DNA of 64,000 nt from Pseudogulbenkiania sp. MAI-1 (GTDB lineage: Bacteria; Pseudomonadota; Gammaproteobacteria; Burkholderiales; Chromobacteriaceae). Positions within the stretch are counted from its first letter, which is position 1; the number at the start of each line of letters is the position of its first letter. Of the stretch, positions 8,003 through 15,710 are shown piece by piece. The stretch lies in assembly GCF_000527175.1 (NCBI RefSeq), contig NZ_AZUR01000001.1, positions 4,217,001 through 4,281,000 of the forward strand. The letters are read 5' to 3'. The notes under the pieces are model-generated. The model did no database searches. It was not told where the DNA came from and was given only the letters and a program-made list of their open reading frames with translations. The position numbers were made by a program, and so were the translations under genes.

Positions 8003-8473
8003 ATGAAAAACATGCTTTTTGCCGTTCCCCTGCTGGTGGCCGGCACGGTCTTCGCTCCGGCCGCCCCGGCCGCCGAGATGAGCGGCGTCCTCGTCGTCAC
8101 GCCGGACGAGCTCAAATGGGCTGAGGTTGCGAGCTTGCCGCCCGGAGCCAAGGTGACGGTCATTGAAGGAAAGATGGACCAGAAAGGCCCCATTACGGCG
8201 CGGCTCAAGCTGCCGGCCGACTACAAGGTTCCCGCCCACTGGCACCCCGAAGTGGAACGGGTGACCGTGCTGTCCGGAACGTTCAACTACGGTGTCGGCG
8301 ACAAGCTGGATCCGCAGATGACGAAGGCCTTGGGGCCGGGCAGCGTCGTCGTCATGCCGCCCAAGACCAAGCATTTCGTCTGGACCAAGGAAGAAACGGT
8401 CATCCAGTTGAACGTCATGGGACCGTGGGGAATCACCTACGTCAACCCGGCCGATAAGCCCAGCAAGCCATGA
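8003..8473 (+). CDS. Exported cupin-domain protein
   Basis: A 156-residue periplasmic cupin. A signal peptide ends near residue 23. The single cupin barrel shows metal-ligand motif 1 (HWHPEVERV, an HxHx3E pattern) and a second His in PKTKHFVW. It belongs with the DUF4437/ChrR-like cupins often annotated only as cupin-domain proteins; a small-molecule or metal-binding role is likely, but the ligand is unknown. It is about 130 bp downstream of the 7319 gene on the same strand, so co-transcription is possible. GGAG lies 7 bases before the ATG. Confidence 0.8.
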   Translation: MKNMLFAVPLLVAGTVFAPAAPAAEMSGVLVVTPDELKWAEVASLPPGAKVTVIEGKMDQKGPITARLKLPADYKVPAHWHPEVERVTVLSGTFNYGVGDKLDPQMTKALGPGSVVVMPPKTKHFVWTKEETVIQLNVMGPWGITYVNPADKPSKP

Positions 8474-8673
8474 CCGCAAGCGGCCAGCCGGGCTGATCCC
8501 GGGCTGGAAGATCGCCGACGGCGCCAAGCCCGGGCATGTCCGAGCAGACATGGGGATAGGCTCGAGGAGCAGGGGGACGCACTGGCGGCAGGCCCGGCAC
8601 CGTCAACGCCAACACTCGCCGTAACGGCCGCGAGCCGCTACAGTAGCGGCCGTTCGTTGCCGAGAGCCTGTCC

Positions 8674-9636
8674 ATGCTGCCCAAACTTCCCTTCCTCGCC
8701 GCCGCGCTGGCGGCGTTTGCCCTGAACGCCGGCGCCACGCCGCTGACGCGCTGCCTCGGCTACCCGGACGACGCCAGGCTCGCCATCGTCAACGCCGACG
8801 ACGTCGGCATGCACCCCGACCTCGACCGGGCGGCGTTCCGCCTGCTCGACGAGGGCAAGATCCAGGAGCTGTCGCTGATGGCGCCGGCCCCGCATTTCAC
8901 CGAAGCGGCGGCTGCGGCGCGGCAGCGCCACAAGGCGGTCGGGCTGCACCTGACGCTGACCGACGAATGGCAGGACGACGACAGCTGGGGCGCGGTGCTG
9001 CCGCGCGAGCAGGTGCCCTCGCTGTACAACCCGCAAGGGCGGCTGTGGGGCAGCATCGAGGAACTGGCCGCACACGCCGACATCGGCGAGGTGCGCCGCG
9101 AGCTGCTGGCGCAGATCCAGAAGGCGCGCGACGCCGGCCTGACCATCACCCACCTCGACACCCACATGGTGTTCTGGCGCATCCGCAACGACTTCATCAA
9201 CCTCTACCTGTCGCTGCCCCGGCTCACCGGCATTCCAGTGGTGCTGCAGCTGCTGTGGCACCCGGTGGCGCAGCAGCTGCCGCTGAGCCGCAGCGAGCAG
9301 CAGCGCGGCAACGTGGTGGCCGACAGCTTCGTCATGCAGTACAACCCGGAGAGCCGGCCGCAAAACCTCGAAGTGCGCTACGACGGCTACGACTTCGCGG
9401 TGCGCAACCTGCCGCCCGGCCTGCACCACTTCGCCGTCCATCCGGCCGAGGACAGTCCGGAAGCGCGGCGCCAGATCGGCGACCTGAGGCTGCGGTTGAG
9501 TGATTTCCAGGTGTGGGAGGGGCCGGAAATCCACCGGCTGATGAAGGAGCAGGGTATCGAGACCACCGACTACCAGCGGCTCAAGGCCTTGCAGGAAGCG
9601 GTCAACCGCCACGCGAACGACTGCCTGAACCCCTAG
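8674..9636 (+). CDS. Exported YdjC/ChbG-family carbohydrate deacetylase
   Basis: A 320-residue polysaccharide-deacetylase-like protein of the YdjC family, whose characterised members remove acetyl groups from chito-oligosaccharides. Unlike cytoplasmic ChbG it starts with a signal peptide (about 1-21). Metal-site motifs are visible: VNADDVG near the mature N-terminus, THLDTHM in the middle, and HHFAVHPAE near residue 250. The exported location suggests action on an extracytoplasmic or imported acetylated sugar. It stands alone between intergenic gaps of about 200 bp. Confidence 0.85.
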   Translation: MLPKLPFLAAALAAFALNAGATPLTRCLGYPDDARLAIVNADDVGMHPDLDRAAFRLLDEGKIQELSLMAPAPHFTEAAAAARQRHKAVGLHLTLTDEWQDDDSWGAVLPREQVPSLYNPQGRLWGSIEELAAHADIGEVRRELLAQIQKARDAGLTITHLDTHMVFWRIRNDFINLYLSLPRLTGIPVVLQLLWHPVAQQLPLSRSEQQRGNVVADSFVMQYNPESRPQNLEVRYDGYDFAVRNLPPGLHHFAVHPAEDSPEARRQIGDLRLRLSDFQVWEGPEIHRLMKEQGIETTDYQRLKALQEAVNRHANDCLNP

Positions 9637-9862
9637 CCGGCCGTTGCCCGCTGTTTTCCTGAAAAAGCCGCCGGATCGAGAGTGATGGCCGACGTCGTTC
9701 CTTGCCGGATGGAAGGCCCCGGGTATGCTCCGGCTTCCTCCTGGCCCGCCCGTAAGCCGGCGTGCACGGCCCTGTTCATGCTTCTGTCTTTTTGTCCGAT
9801 CTTGTCCATACTGCATTAGTTAAATCATTCCAAACGGCTTCTTTCAGCGGAGGTGAACGACG

Positions 9863-10375
9863 ATGGAATGCATACGCAGGGCAGTGGCGGCGGGATGGAT
9901 GGTGGCGCTCGGGATGATCTGTGCCGGTAGCGCGCAGGCCGAGACCGGGCAGGGCAGCGGCAAGGCCGACATGGCGCAGATCCAGCGCGGGCGTTACCTG
10001 TCGCGCATCGCCGGCTGTAACGACTGCCACACGCCGGGCTACCTGATGTCGGCCGGCAAGGTGGCGGAAAAAGACTGGCTGACCGGCGACCACTTCGGCT
10101 GGCGCGGACCGTGGGGCATCACCTACGCGCCCAACCTGCGGCTGTTGATGGCGTCGCTGAGCGAGGCGCAGTGGCTGGAGATGGCGCGCGGGCTGAAGAG
10201 CCGACCGCCGATGCCGTGGTTCACGCTCAACGAGATGCAGGAGGACGACCTGAAGGCGCTGTACCACTTCGTGCGCTATCTCGGCCCGGCCGGCGAGCCG
10301 GCTCCGGCCTTCGTGCCGCCGGAGCAGGAGCCCAAGCCGCCCTACGCGCTGTTCCCGTCGCCACCTGCCAAGTAA
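9863..10375 (+). CDS. Periplasmic c-type cytochrome, single haem
   Basis: A 170-residue exported cytochrome c. A signal peptide ends near residue 26 (SAQA). One haem site is seen, CNDCH at residues 52-56, preceded by QIQRGRYLSRIAGC, a pattern typical of cytochrome subunits of quinoprotein or flavoprotein dehydrogenases. A Met in RPPMPWF could be the sixth ligand. It ends convergently about 100 bp from pqqD, so it may serve electron transfer from a PQQ-type dehydrogenase, but no dehydrogenase gene is in the window. GGAGGTGAACG precedes the ATG. Confidence 0.85.
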   Translation: MECIRRAVAAGWMVALGMICAGSAQAETGQGSGKADMAQIQRGRYLSRIAGCNDCHTPGYLMSAGKVAEKDWLTGDHFGWRGPWGITYAPNLRLLMASLSEAQWLEMARGLKSRPPMPWFTLNEMQEDDLKALYHFVRYLGPAGEPAPAFVPPEQEPKPPYALFPSPPAK

Positions 10376-10471
10376 TCCGGTCCGGATCGGAGCCGGCGTT
10401 CCCCCGTCGGAGCGGGGCCGTTGCGGCGGTACTCTTGCCAGGCCGACCTGTCCTGGACGGCATGGCGCGGC

Positions 10472-10756
10472 TCAGAGACGCAGCCAGCCCTTGGCGTAGG
10501 CGGTCTCGACGAAGGCGCGGGTGCCGTGGGCGATCTCTTGCTCGTTGCCGGGGAAGGCCTCCTGGAGATCGGCGACGATATCGCTCACGCTGCGCAGTCC
10601 GTCGCAGCGCTTGAGAATTTCGCCGGCGGACGGGTTCAGTTTGATCAGGCCTTCGGGGTAGAGCAGGATGTAGGCCTGCTGGCTGGCTTCCCAGCGGAAG
10701 ACGAAATGCGGCGCGAGCCGGGGGCAGGCGTGCTCGGGCGAGAAGGATGGTTTCAT
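10472..10756 (-). CDS. pqqD: PqqD, peptide chaperone (RiPP recognition element)
   Basis: PqqD binds the PqqA precursor peptide and presents it to the radical-SAM enzyme PqqE. The 94-residue protein has the family signature: P-x-L-x-P-H-F-x-F-R-W near the start, YPEGLIKLNPSAGEIL, a winged helix-turn-helix segment SVSDIVADLQEAF, and the end FVETAYAKGWL. AGGAGG lies eight bases before the ATG. It lies 70 bp downstream of pqqA on the same strand. The full-length stand-alone form, not fused to PqqC, is present. Confidence 0.93.
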   Translation of the reverse strand: MKPSFSPEHACPRLAPHFVFRWEASQQAYILLYPEGLIKLNPSAGEILKRCDGLRSVSDIVADLQEAFPGNEQEIAHGTRAFVETAYAKGWLRL

Positions 10757-10826
10757 GGCGGGGCCTCCTGATCGGCGTGGATGGGCGGGAGCGGCGTGGC
10801 CGATCTTGCCGCTTCCGCCCTTGCGC

Positions 10827-10901
10827 TCAGCGTACGTAGACGTAGGCGGTCACTTCGAAGCCGAGGCGGATTTCGCAGTAGGCGGGCGTTTCCCAGGTCA
10901 T
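10827..10901 (-). CDS. pqqA: PqqA, precursor peptide of PQQ-type cofactor
   Basis: A 24-residue precursor peptide. It carries the conserved ExxxY core, Glu16 and Tyr20 inside GFEVTAY, the two residues that PqqE joins by a C-C bond to begin pyrroloquinoline quinone. The Trp3, Pro6 and Arg12 positions also fit known PqqA peptides. An AAGGAGA ribosome site lies 5-6 bases before the ATG. The frame is shorter than usual ORF cut-offs. It lies between the dihydroorotate-dehydrogenase-like gene (107 bp upstream) and pqqD. Confidence 0.93.
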   Translation of the reverse strand: MTWETPAYCEIRLGFEVTAYVYVR

Positions 10902-11008
10902 GACAGTCTCCTTCGGTTGCGGAACGGCCCCATGCCGCTCCTGTGACGATTATTCGAGCCGGCCCCGCCAGCAACCAGCGGCTACCGGCCAAAAACGGCT
11001 CGTGAAAA

Positions 11009-11773
11009 TCATGAGACGGGCCGCTCCGATGAAGCGCCGCCCAACTGCGCCAGGCAGGCCGGGCCGAGCTCGGCGAATACCCGATGCACCTGCACCCCGT
11101 GCGCTCCCGCGTCGAGCGCGGCTTCCACGTCGGCGGCGTGGCGGATGCCGCCCACCGCGATCAGCGCCGGGCCGCCCGGCAGGGAACGGGCCAGGCGACT
11201 CAGTGCCGCATGGCCCTGCCCCGTCTCCGGCAAGACCAGGATCAAGGCGTCGAAGCCTGCCGCCGCGGCCGCGGCGGCGAGGGCGGGTGCGCCCGATTCC
11301 AGCGGCAGCTTGAGGGCGAGCGGCAGGCGGCGGCCCAAGAGTTTGGCCAGCCGCTCGCGTTCGAGGCTCACCGCCGCCAGCGCGCGCCGCAGCAGCGTGC
11401 CGTGTTCCGGCGCCAGCAGCGGGCGGTAGGCCCGGGCGCTGAGATTGAAGCTCAGGTAGTCCGCCGCCGGCGCGGCCAGCCGCAGGCCCTCCAGCCAGTC
11501 GGCGGCCAGCGCCCGGGGAGGGGTGTGGGGTGTCATGCCCAGGCCGATGCCGATGGCGCTGCCGCCGGGACCGCGCGGCGCGAGGCGGGCCAGCGCGGCG
11601 GCGAGGGCGGCCACCCCGGCATGCTGGCCTGGCGCGGGGCGGGGCGTGACGGTGCCGAACTCGACCGCGGCGAACCCGGCGCCGAGCAGCGCCGCCGCCT
11701 GCTCGCCGCGCTTGTCGAGCCCGCCCGCCAGCCCCGGCTGGCGGCCCCAGCGGAACGGCGGCGTGGCGCTCAT
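11009..11773 (-). CDS. Dihydroorotate-dehydrogenase-like flavoprotein, shortened
   Basis: A 254-residue paralogue of class 2 dihydroorotate dehydrogenase (PyrD is about 336). Recognisable are GGLDKRGEQ near residue 17, the FGTVTPRPAPGQ strand near 39-50, LALKLPLES, and the phosphate-binding AVGGI plus GAHGVQVHR near the end. It lacks the membrane-binding N-terminal helices and the NRMGFNN segment. The catalytic NISSPNT motif is replaced by NLSARAY, so the class 2 catalytic Ser appears to be Ala. Pyrimidine synthesis is therefore unlikely. Its ATG overlaps the stop of the SerC-like gene (ATGA). A redox or structural role in the PQQ-type cluster is inference only. Confidence 0.7.
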   Translation of the reverse strand: MSATPPFRWGRQPGLAGGLDKRGEQAAALLGAGFAAVEFGTVTPRPAPGQHAGVAALAAALARLAPRGPGGSAIGIGLGMTPHTPPRALAADWLEGLRLAAPAADYLSFNLSARAYRPLLAPEHGTLLRRALAAVSLERERLAKLLGRRLPLALKLPLESGAPALAAAAAAAGFDALILVLPETGQGHAALSRLARSLPGGPALIAVGGIRHAADVEAALDAGAHGVQVHRVFAELGPACLAQLGGASSERPVS

Positions 11774-12855
11774 CCCTGTCTCCGGGCGAAGTCCGTCATG
11801 AACTCCACCAGAGCGCTCACCCCGGCCGCCGGCATGGCATTGTAGAGGCTGGCGCGCAGTCCACCGACGTGGCAGTGGCCGCGCAGATGGGTCAGGCCGG
11901 CAGCCTCGGCTTGTTGCAGGAAAGGCTCGGTCAGCCGTTCGTCCGCGAGTTGGAAACGCACGTTGCTCGGGGAGCGGTGCGCAGGCACCACCGGGGCCCG
12001 GTAGAAGCCGCCGCTGGTGTCGATCGCCCGGTAGAGCTGCGCGGCCTTGGCGCGGTTGGCGGCGGCCATCGCCGCCAGGCCGCCCGATTCCGTTATCCAG
12101 TCGAACACCAGCGCCGCCAGCTCGATGGCCCAGCCCACCGGGGTGTTCACGGTATTGTTCTCGTCCACCTGCTGGCGGTAGCGATAGGGGGCGGGAGCGT
12201 GGCGCGCCTCCCGTTCGAGCAGGTCCTCGCGCACGATCACCACGGTCAGGCCGGCCGGGCCGATGTTCTTCTGCGCGCCGGCGTAGATCAGCCCGAAGCG
12301 CGACACGTCGAGCGGGCCGCTCAGGAAGCAGGAGGTGGCGTCGGCCACCAGCGGCACGGCGCCGGTGTCGGGCAGGCCGGGGTAGGCGATGCCTTCACCG
12401 GTTTCGTTGGGGGTGATGTGGCAATAGGCGCAATCGGCCGGCAGGCGCCAGTCGTCCAGCGGCGGCGCGGCGAGCGGCGTGGCACCCTCGTAGCGCGCCA
12501 CCACCGCCACCTCGGCGTAGCGGCGCGCCTCGGCGATGGCGCGCCCGGCCCAGTAGCCCGAGTCGGCGTAGGCGGCGCGGCGCGAGTCGCCGAGCAGGTT
12601 GAGCGGCACCATCGAGAACTGCTGCATCGCGCCGCCGGCGAGGAACAGCACGCGGTAGCCCTCGGGCAGGCCGAGCAGCGCCGCCAGGCGCTGCCGGGCG
12701 CGCTCCAGCGTGGCGCGGAAGGCCGCGCTGGTGAACGGGCGCTCCAGCGCGCTGGCGCCGTCGGCACCGCGTGCGAACAGGGTTTCGCGCGCCTTCTCCA
12801 GCACGGCATCCGGCAGGCGCGCCGGGCCGGAGGCGAAGTTGTAGAGCGGTGCCAT
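11770..12855 (-). CDS. SerC-like aminotransferase lacking phosphate-binding residues
   Basis: A 361-residue PLP enzyme collinear with phosphoserine aminotransferase. It retains YNFASGPARLP at the start, the PLP Lys196 in AGAQKNIGPAGLT, and the end GGLRASLYNAMP. But the residues that hold the substrate phosphate in E. coli SerC (His41, Arg42 of SHRG and Arg329 of GHRxVGG) are replaced here by Phe41, Thr42 and Cys328. It probably transaminates a different, non-phosphorylated substrate. It starts 4 bp after the PuuD-like gene and overlaps the next gene, so it belongs to the pqqE operon rather than to serine synthesis. Confidence 0.75.
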   Translation of the reverse strand: MAPLYNFASGPARLPDAVLEKARETLFARGADGASALERPFTSAAFRATLERARQRLAALLGLPEGYRVLFLAGGAMQQFSMVPLNLLGDSRRAAYADSGYWAGRAIAEARRYAEVAVVARYEGATPLAAPPLDDWRLPADCAYCHITPNETGEGIAYPGLPDTGAVPLVADATSCFLSGPLDVSRFGLIYAGAQKNIGPAGLTVVIVREDLLEREARHAPAPYRYRQQVDENNTVNTPVGWAIELAALVFDWITESGGLAAMAAANRAKAAQLYRAIDTSGGFYRAPVVPAHRSPSNVRFQLADERLTEPFLQQAEAAGLTHLRGHCHVGGLRASLYNAMPAAGVSALVEFMTDFARRQG

Positions 12856-12859
12856 GGTC

Positions 12860-13366
12860 TCAGCCGAACAGGAAGCCGCCGTGCGTCCCCGCCGCCATGA
12901 AGAACAGCAGCGGCAGCGACAGCATGGTGTTGGTGCGCGACGACAGATGGGTGATGCGCGAGCAGCGCAGCCGCTCTTCCACGCTGGCCGGCACCAGTCC
13001 CAGCACCTTTTTCTGGTGCGGCCAGAGCACGAACCACACGTTGAGCATCATCAGTGTGCCGATATACAGGCCGACGCCGATCGGCGCCTGAGCACCGTGC
13101 AAGGCCAGTGCCGCGCCCAGGATGTCGCGCTGCCACAGCATGAACAGGCCGGCGCACCAGGTCAGCACCGCCGCCCAGCGGAAGGTGCCGTGCTCGCGGT
13201 TGAGCAGGGCCTGGAAGCGCGGGCTCTGGTCGTCGATCAGGTCCTCGGTGCTGAGCGGGCGCCAGTTTGGCCGCTGAACCACGCTGGAGTAGTTGTGGCC
13301 GACCCAGACGATGCCGGCGAGAAAATGCACCCAGCGCGCCAGCAGATCGAGCGTCACGGTGTCCAT
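12860..13366 (-). CDS. PuuD-like four-helix membrane protein
   Basis: A 168-residue integral membrane protein resembling the N-terminal membrane domain of PuuD/urate-oxidase-type proteins (Urate_ox_N), but without the cytochrome c domain that full-length members carry. About four membrane helices are visible. The first contains RWVHFLAGIVWVGHNY with His14 and His24, candidates for b-haem ligands; others include VGLYIGTLMMLNVWFVLWPH and LSLPLLFFMAAGT. GGAGAGACC precedes the ATG. It lies between the 31-residue membrane peptide and the SerC-like gene. A role as an electron-transfer or oxygen-using membrane partner is inference. Confidence 0.7.
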   Translation of the reverse strand: MDTVTLDLLARWVHFLAGIVWVGHNYSSVVQRPNWRPLSTEDLIDDQSPRFQALLNREHGTFRWAAVLTWCAGLFMLWQRDILGAALALHGAQAPIGVGLYIGTLMMLNVWFVLWPHQKKVLGLVPASVEERLRCSRITHLSSRTNTMLSLPLLFFMAAGTHGGFLFG

Positions 13367-13375
13367 GGTCTCTCC

Positions 13376-13471
13376 TCAGCCCGCCAGCAGGCGCACGAGC
13401 CAGAACAGCAGCAGCGTGAGCAGGGCGCCCAGCAGCAGGGTGCCGCCGGCGCTGTCGTAGGGATGGCGCAT
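13376..13471 (-). CDS. 31-residue single-helix membrane peptide
   Basis: A short frame whose ATG directly follows the pqqE stop (TGAATG) and which ends 9 bp before the PuuD-like gene. The product has a polar start (MRHPYDSAGG) and one hydrophobic helix (TLLLGALLTLLLFWLVRLLAG). Size and position resemble the small accessory subunits that accompany membrane cytochromes, such as CcoQ or CydX. The pqqE 3' end supplies a GGAG ribosome site overlapping its own stop. It is not recognised as any named family. Confidence 0.55.
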   Translation of the reverse strand: MRHPYDSAGGTLLLGALLTLLLFWLVRLLAG

Positions 13472-14617
13472 TCACTCCTCCATGAAGTCGGTGCAGAGGG
13501 CGTGGCCGGAACGCTTGATCAGCGGCTTGCGCAGGCGCTGCGGCTGGATGGCCTGTTCCACCGCGGCTAGCACCCGCGGGTGGTGCGGCGAGCGGCTGCA
13601 GGCCGGGTCGGTATTGCCGGCGTCGCCGGTGAGCAGGAAGGCCTGGCAGCGGCAGCCGCCGAAGTCCTTTTCCTTCTCGGCACAGGAGCGGCACGGTTCC
13701 GGCAGCCAGTCGAGGCCGCGGTACTTGCGGAAAAGCGGCGAGTCGTGCCAGATCCAGGCCAAAGGCCGATCGCGCACCGAGTGGAATTCCAGCCCGGGAA
13801 TCACCCGCGCTTCCTGGCATGGCATCGCCACGCCGTCGGGGGCGATGGTGAGATGGATGGCACCCCAGCCGTTCATGCAGGCCTTGGGGCGGTCCTCGAA
13901 GTAATCGGGGATGACGAAATAGATCGTCATGGCGCCGTCGAGCCGCTCGCGCCAGCGCTGGATCACCGTCTCGGCGTGGCGGATCTGCTCGCGCGTCGGC
14001 ATCAGCTCGTCGCGGTTGAGCAGCGCCCAGTTGTAGTACTGGATGTTGGCGAATTCGATGTACTCGACGCCGAGGCCGGCGGCCCATTCCACCATCTCGT
14101 CGATCAGCTCGATGTTCTGCCGGAACACCGGCATGTTCAGCACCATCGGGAAGCCGTGCGCCTTGATCAGCCGCGCCGCTTCCAGCTTGCGGGCGTGGGC
14201 GCGGGTGCCGACCAGCTGGTCGGTCAGCGCGGCGCGGGTCGATTGCAGCGAGAGCTGCACCTGCTTCAGGCCGGCCTGCTTCAGGGCCTGCATGCGCGCC
14301 TCGTTCAGCCCGACGCCTGAGGTGATCAGGTTGGTGTAGAAGCCCAGCTCGTCGGCGTAGGCCACCAGTTCTTCCAGGTCGGGGCGCTGCAACGGCTCGC
14401 CGCCGGTGAAGCCGAGCTGCAGCGCGCCCAGCTCGCGCGCTTCGCCGAGCACGCGCTTCCATTCCGCGGTGCTCAGTTCGTGTGCGGCGTACTTGTCGAA
14501 ATCCAGCGGGTTGTTGCACCAGGAGCATTTCAGCGGGCAGCGGTAGGTCAGTTCCAGCGACAGCCACAGGGGCATGCCCTGGCCGTCCAGGCTGAGTCCG
14601 GTCGATTCTTTCGGCAT
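13472..14617 (-). CDS. pqqE: PqqE, radical-SAM peptide cyclase
   Basis: Forms the Glu-Tyr carbon-carbon cross-link in PqqA with PqqD, using S-adenosylmethionine. The 381-residue protein has the radical-SAM cluster CPLKCSWC (CxxxCxxC, about residues 28-35), the GGEP strand, and a C-terminal SPASM region with Cys residues for auxiliary clusters (MPCQEAR, CRSCAEKEKDFGGCRCQAF). Length is typical. AGGAG lies before the ATG. It is the first gene of a tight operon continuing with four unusual genes, and is separated from pqqA-pqqD by them. The remaining maturation genes pqqB, pqqC and pqqF are not in the window. Confidence 0.95.
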   Translation of the reverse strand: MPKESTGLSLDGQGMPLWLSLELTYRCPLKCSWCNNPLDFDKYAAHELSTAEWKRVLGEARELGALQLGFTGGEPLQRPDLEELVAYADELGFYTNLITSGVGLNEARMQALKQAGLKQVQLSLQSTRAALTDQLVGTRAHARKLEAARLIKAHGFPMVLNMPVFRQNIELIDEMVEWAAGLGVEYIEFANIQYYNWALLNRDELMPTREQIRHAETVIQRWRERLDGAMTIYFVIPDYFEDRPKACMNGWGAIHLTIAPDGVAMPCQEARVIPGLEFHSVRDRPLAWIWHDSPLFRKYRGLDWLPEPCRSCAEKEKDFGGCRCQAFLLTGDAGNTDPACSRSPHHPRVLAAVEQAIQPQRLRKPLIKRSGHALCTDFMEE

Positions 14618-14812
14618 GGCGCGCTCCTCTTTCCTTGGTGAGGCCGGGGTGGGGCGTCCGGCTCTTCAAGGCCATTGTCGGCAGCGGCCAGCGCGCGCGC
14701 CTCGGCGCGGCCGGGAAAGCGGCGTCGCGGAATTCCGGCGCGGGGCCTCAAGATTTTCGCTAGGGTGGGGTGGGGGCGGCAGGCAGGGGCGGAACGCGGC
14801 GATCAGGCCGGA

Positions 14813-15460
14813 TCAGACCTCGATCAGGCCGCAACGCACCGCGATCAGGGCCAGTTCCGCGGCATTCTGGACGTTGAGCTTCTGCTTGATGTGGTAGAGG
14901 TGGGTGCCGACGGTGCTCGGACTCAGGTGCAGTTCCTGCGCCACCTCGTTGACGGACTGTCCCTGGGCCAGCTGCAGGAAGATGGCGAATTCCTTGTCGG
15001 TGAGCGCCTCGGAAGGGTCGGCGGCGCCCCCCAGCTGGACCAGGGCCACTTGCTGCGCGAGCTGCGGGTCGAGATAGCGCTGGTTGCGGCCGATCTGGCG
15101 CACCGCCTTGATGAATTCCTCCGGGGCGCTGCGCTTGCACAGATAGCCCAGGGCGCCGAGGCGCAGCGCGCGCACCGGCATCACTACTTCGTGATGCGCC
15201 GAGAGGATCAGCACGCGTGCCGCGGGATGGCGGGCGCGCAGCCGCTCGAGGGCGGCGAAACCGCCCATGCCGGGCATGTACAGGTCCAGTATCAGCACGT
15301 CGGGCTGCAGTTCGTCGTACAGCCGCAAGGCCTCCTCGCCGTTGTCGGCTTCGGCCAGCACCCGGGCGCCGACGCTTTCCAGCAGCGCGCGCAGGCCCAT
15401 GCGCACCAGCGCGTGATCGTCGATGAGCAGGATGCTCAAGCCTGCCAGCGGTTGACTCAT
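14813..15460 (-). CDS. NarL/FixJ-type response regulator
   Basis: A 215-residue two-component response regulator. The receiver domain (about 8-122) has the acidic pair DD, the phospho-acceptor Asp in LILDLYMPG (about residue 55), and the conserved Lys in LCKRSAPEE. The C-terminal LuxR-type helix-turn-helix includes TDKEFAIFLQLAQGQSVNEVA and LSPSTVGTHLYHIKQKL. No sensor kinase is adjacent. It lies about 195 bp upstream of pqqE on the same strand, which suggests control of the PQQ-type cluster or of linked dehydrogenases; this is inference. Confidence 0.9.
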   Translation of the reverse strand: MSQPLAGLSILLIDDHALVRMGLRALLESVGARVLAEADNGEEALRLYDELQPDVLILDLYMPGMGGFAALERLRARHPAARVLILSAHHEVVMPVRALRLGALGYLCKRSAPEEFIKAVRQIGRNQRYLDPQLAQQVALVQLGGAADPSEALTDKEFAIFLQLAQGQSVNEVAQELHLSPSTVGTHLYHIKQKLNVQNAAELALIAVRCGLIEV

Positions 15461-15710
15461 CGTGGACTCCCCAATAGGCGCATCTCAAGGCCGGCTCGGC
15501 GCTCCGGCGACAAACCGGCGGCGGCCGGTCGGCATGTCCTGGAAACCGGATCGCGACATCCCGCTGCGGGGACGGTTTCCTACGCCTTGCATGGTAGGGG
15601 GAGTACGACAGGGAAAACATTCGCCGGATGGGCGACCCGCCAGGGCAAGAGGCACTAGCCGGCTAGTGCTTTCGGGCTAGGCGGTACCGCGGGGCGGGTG
15701 GTCGCCGGTC

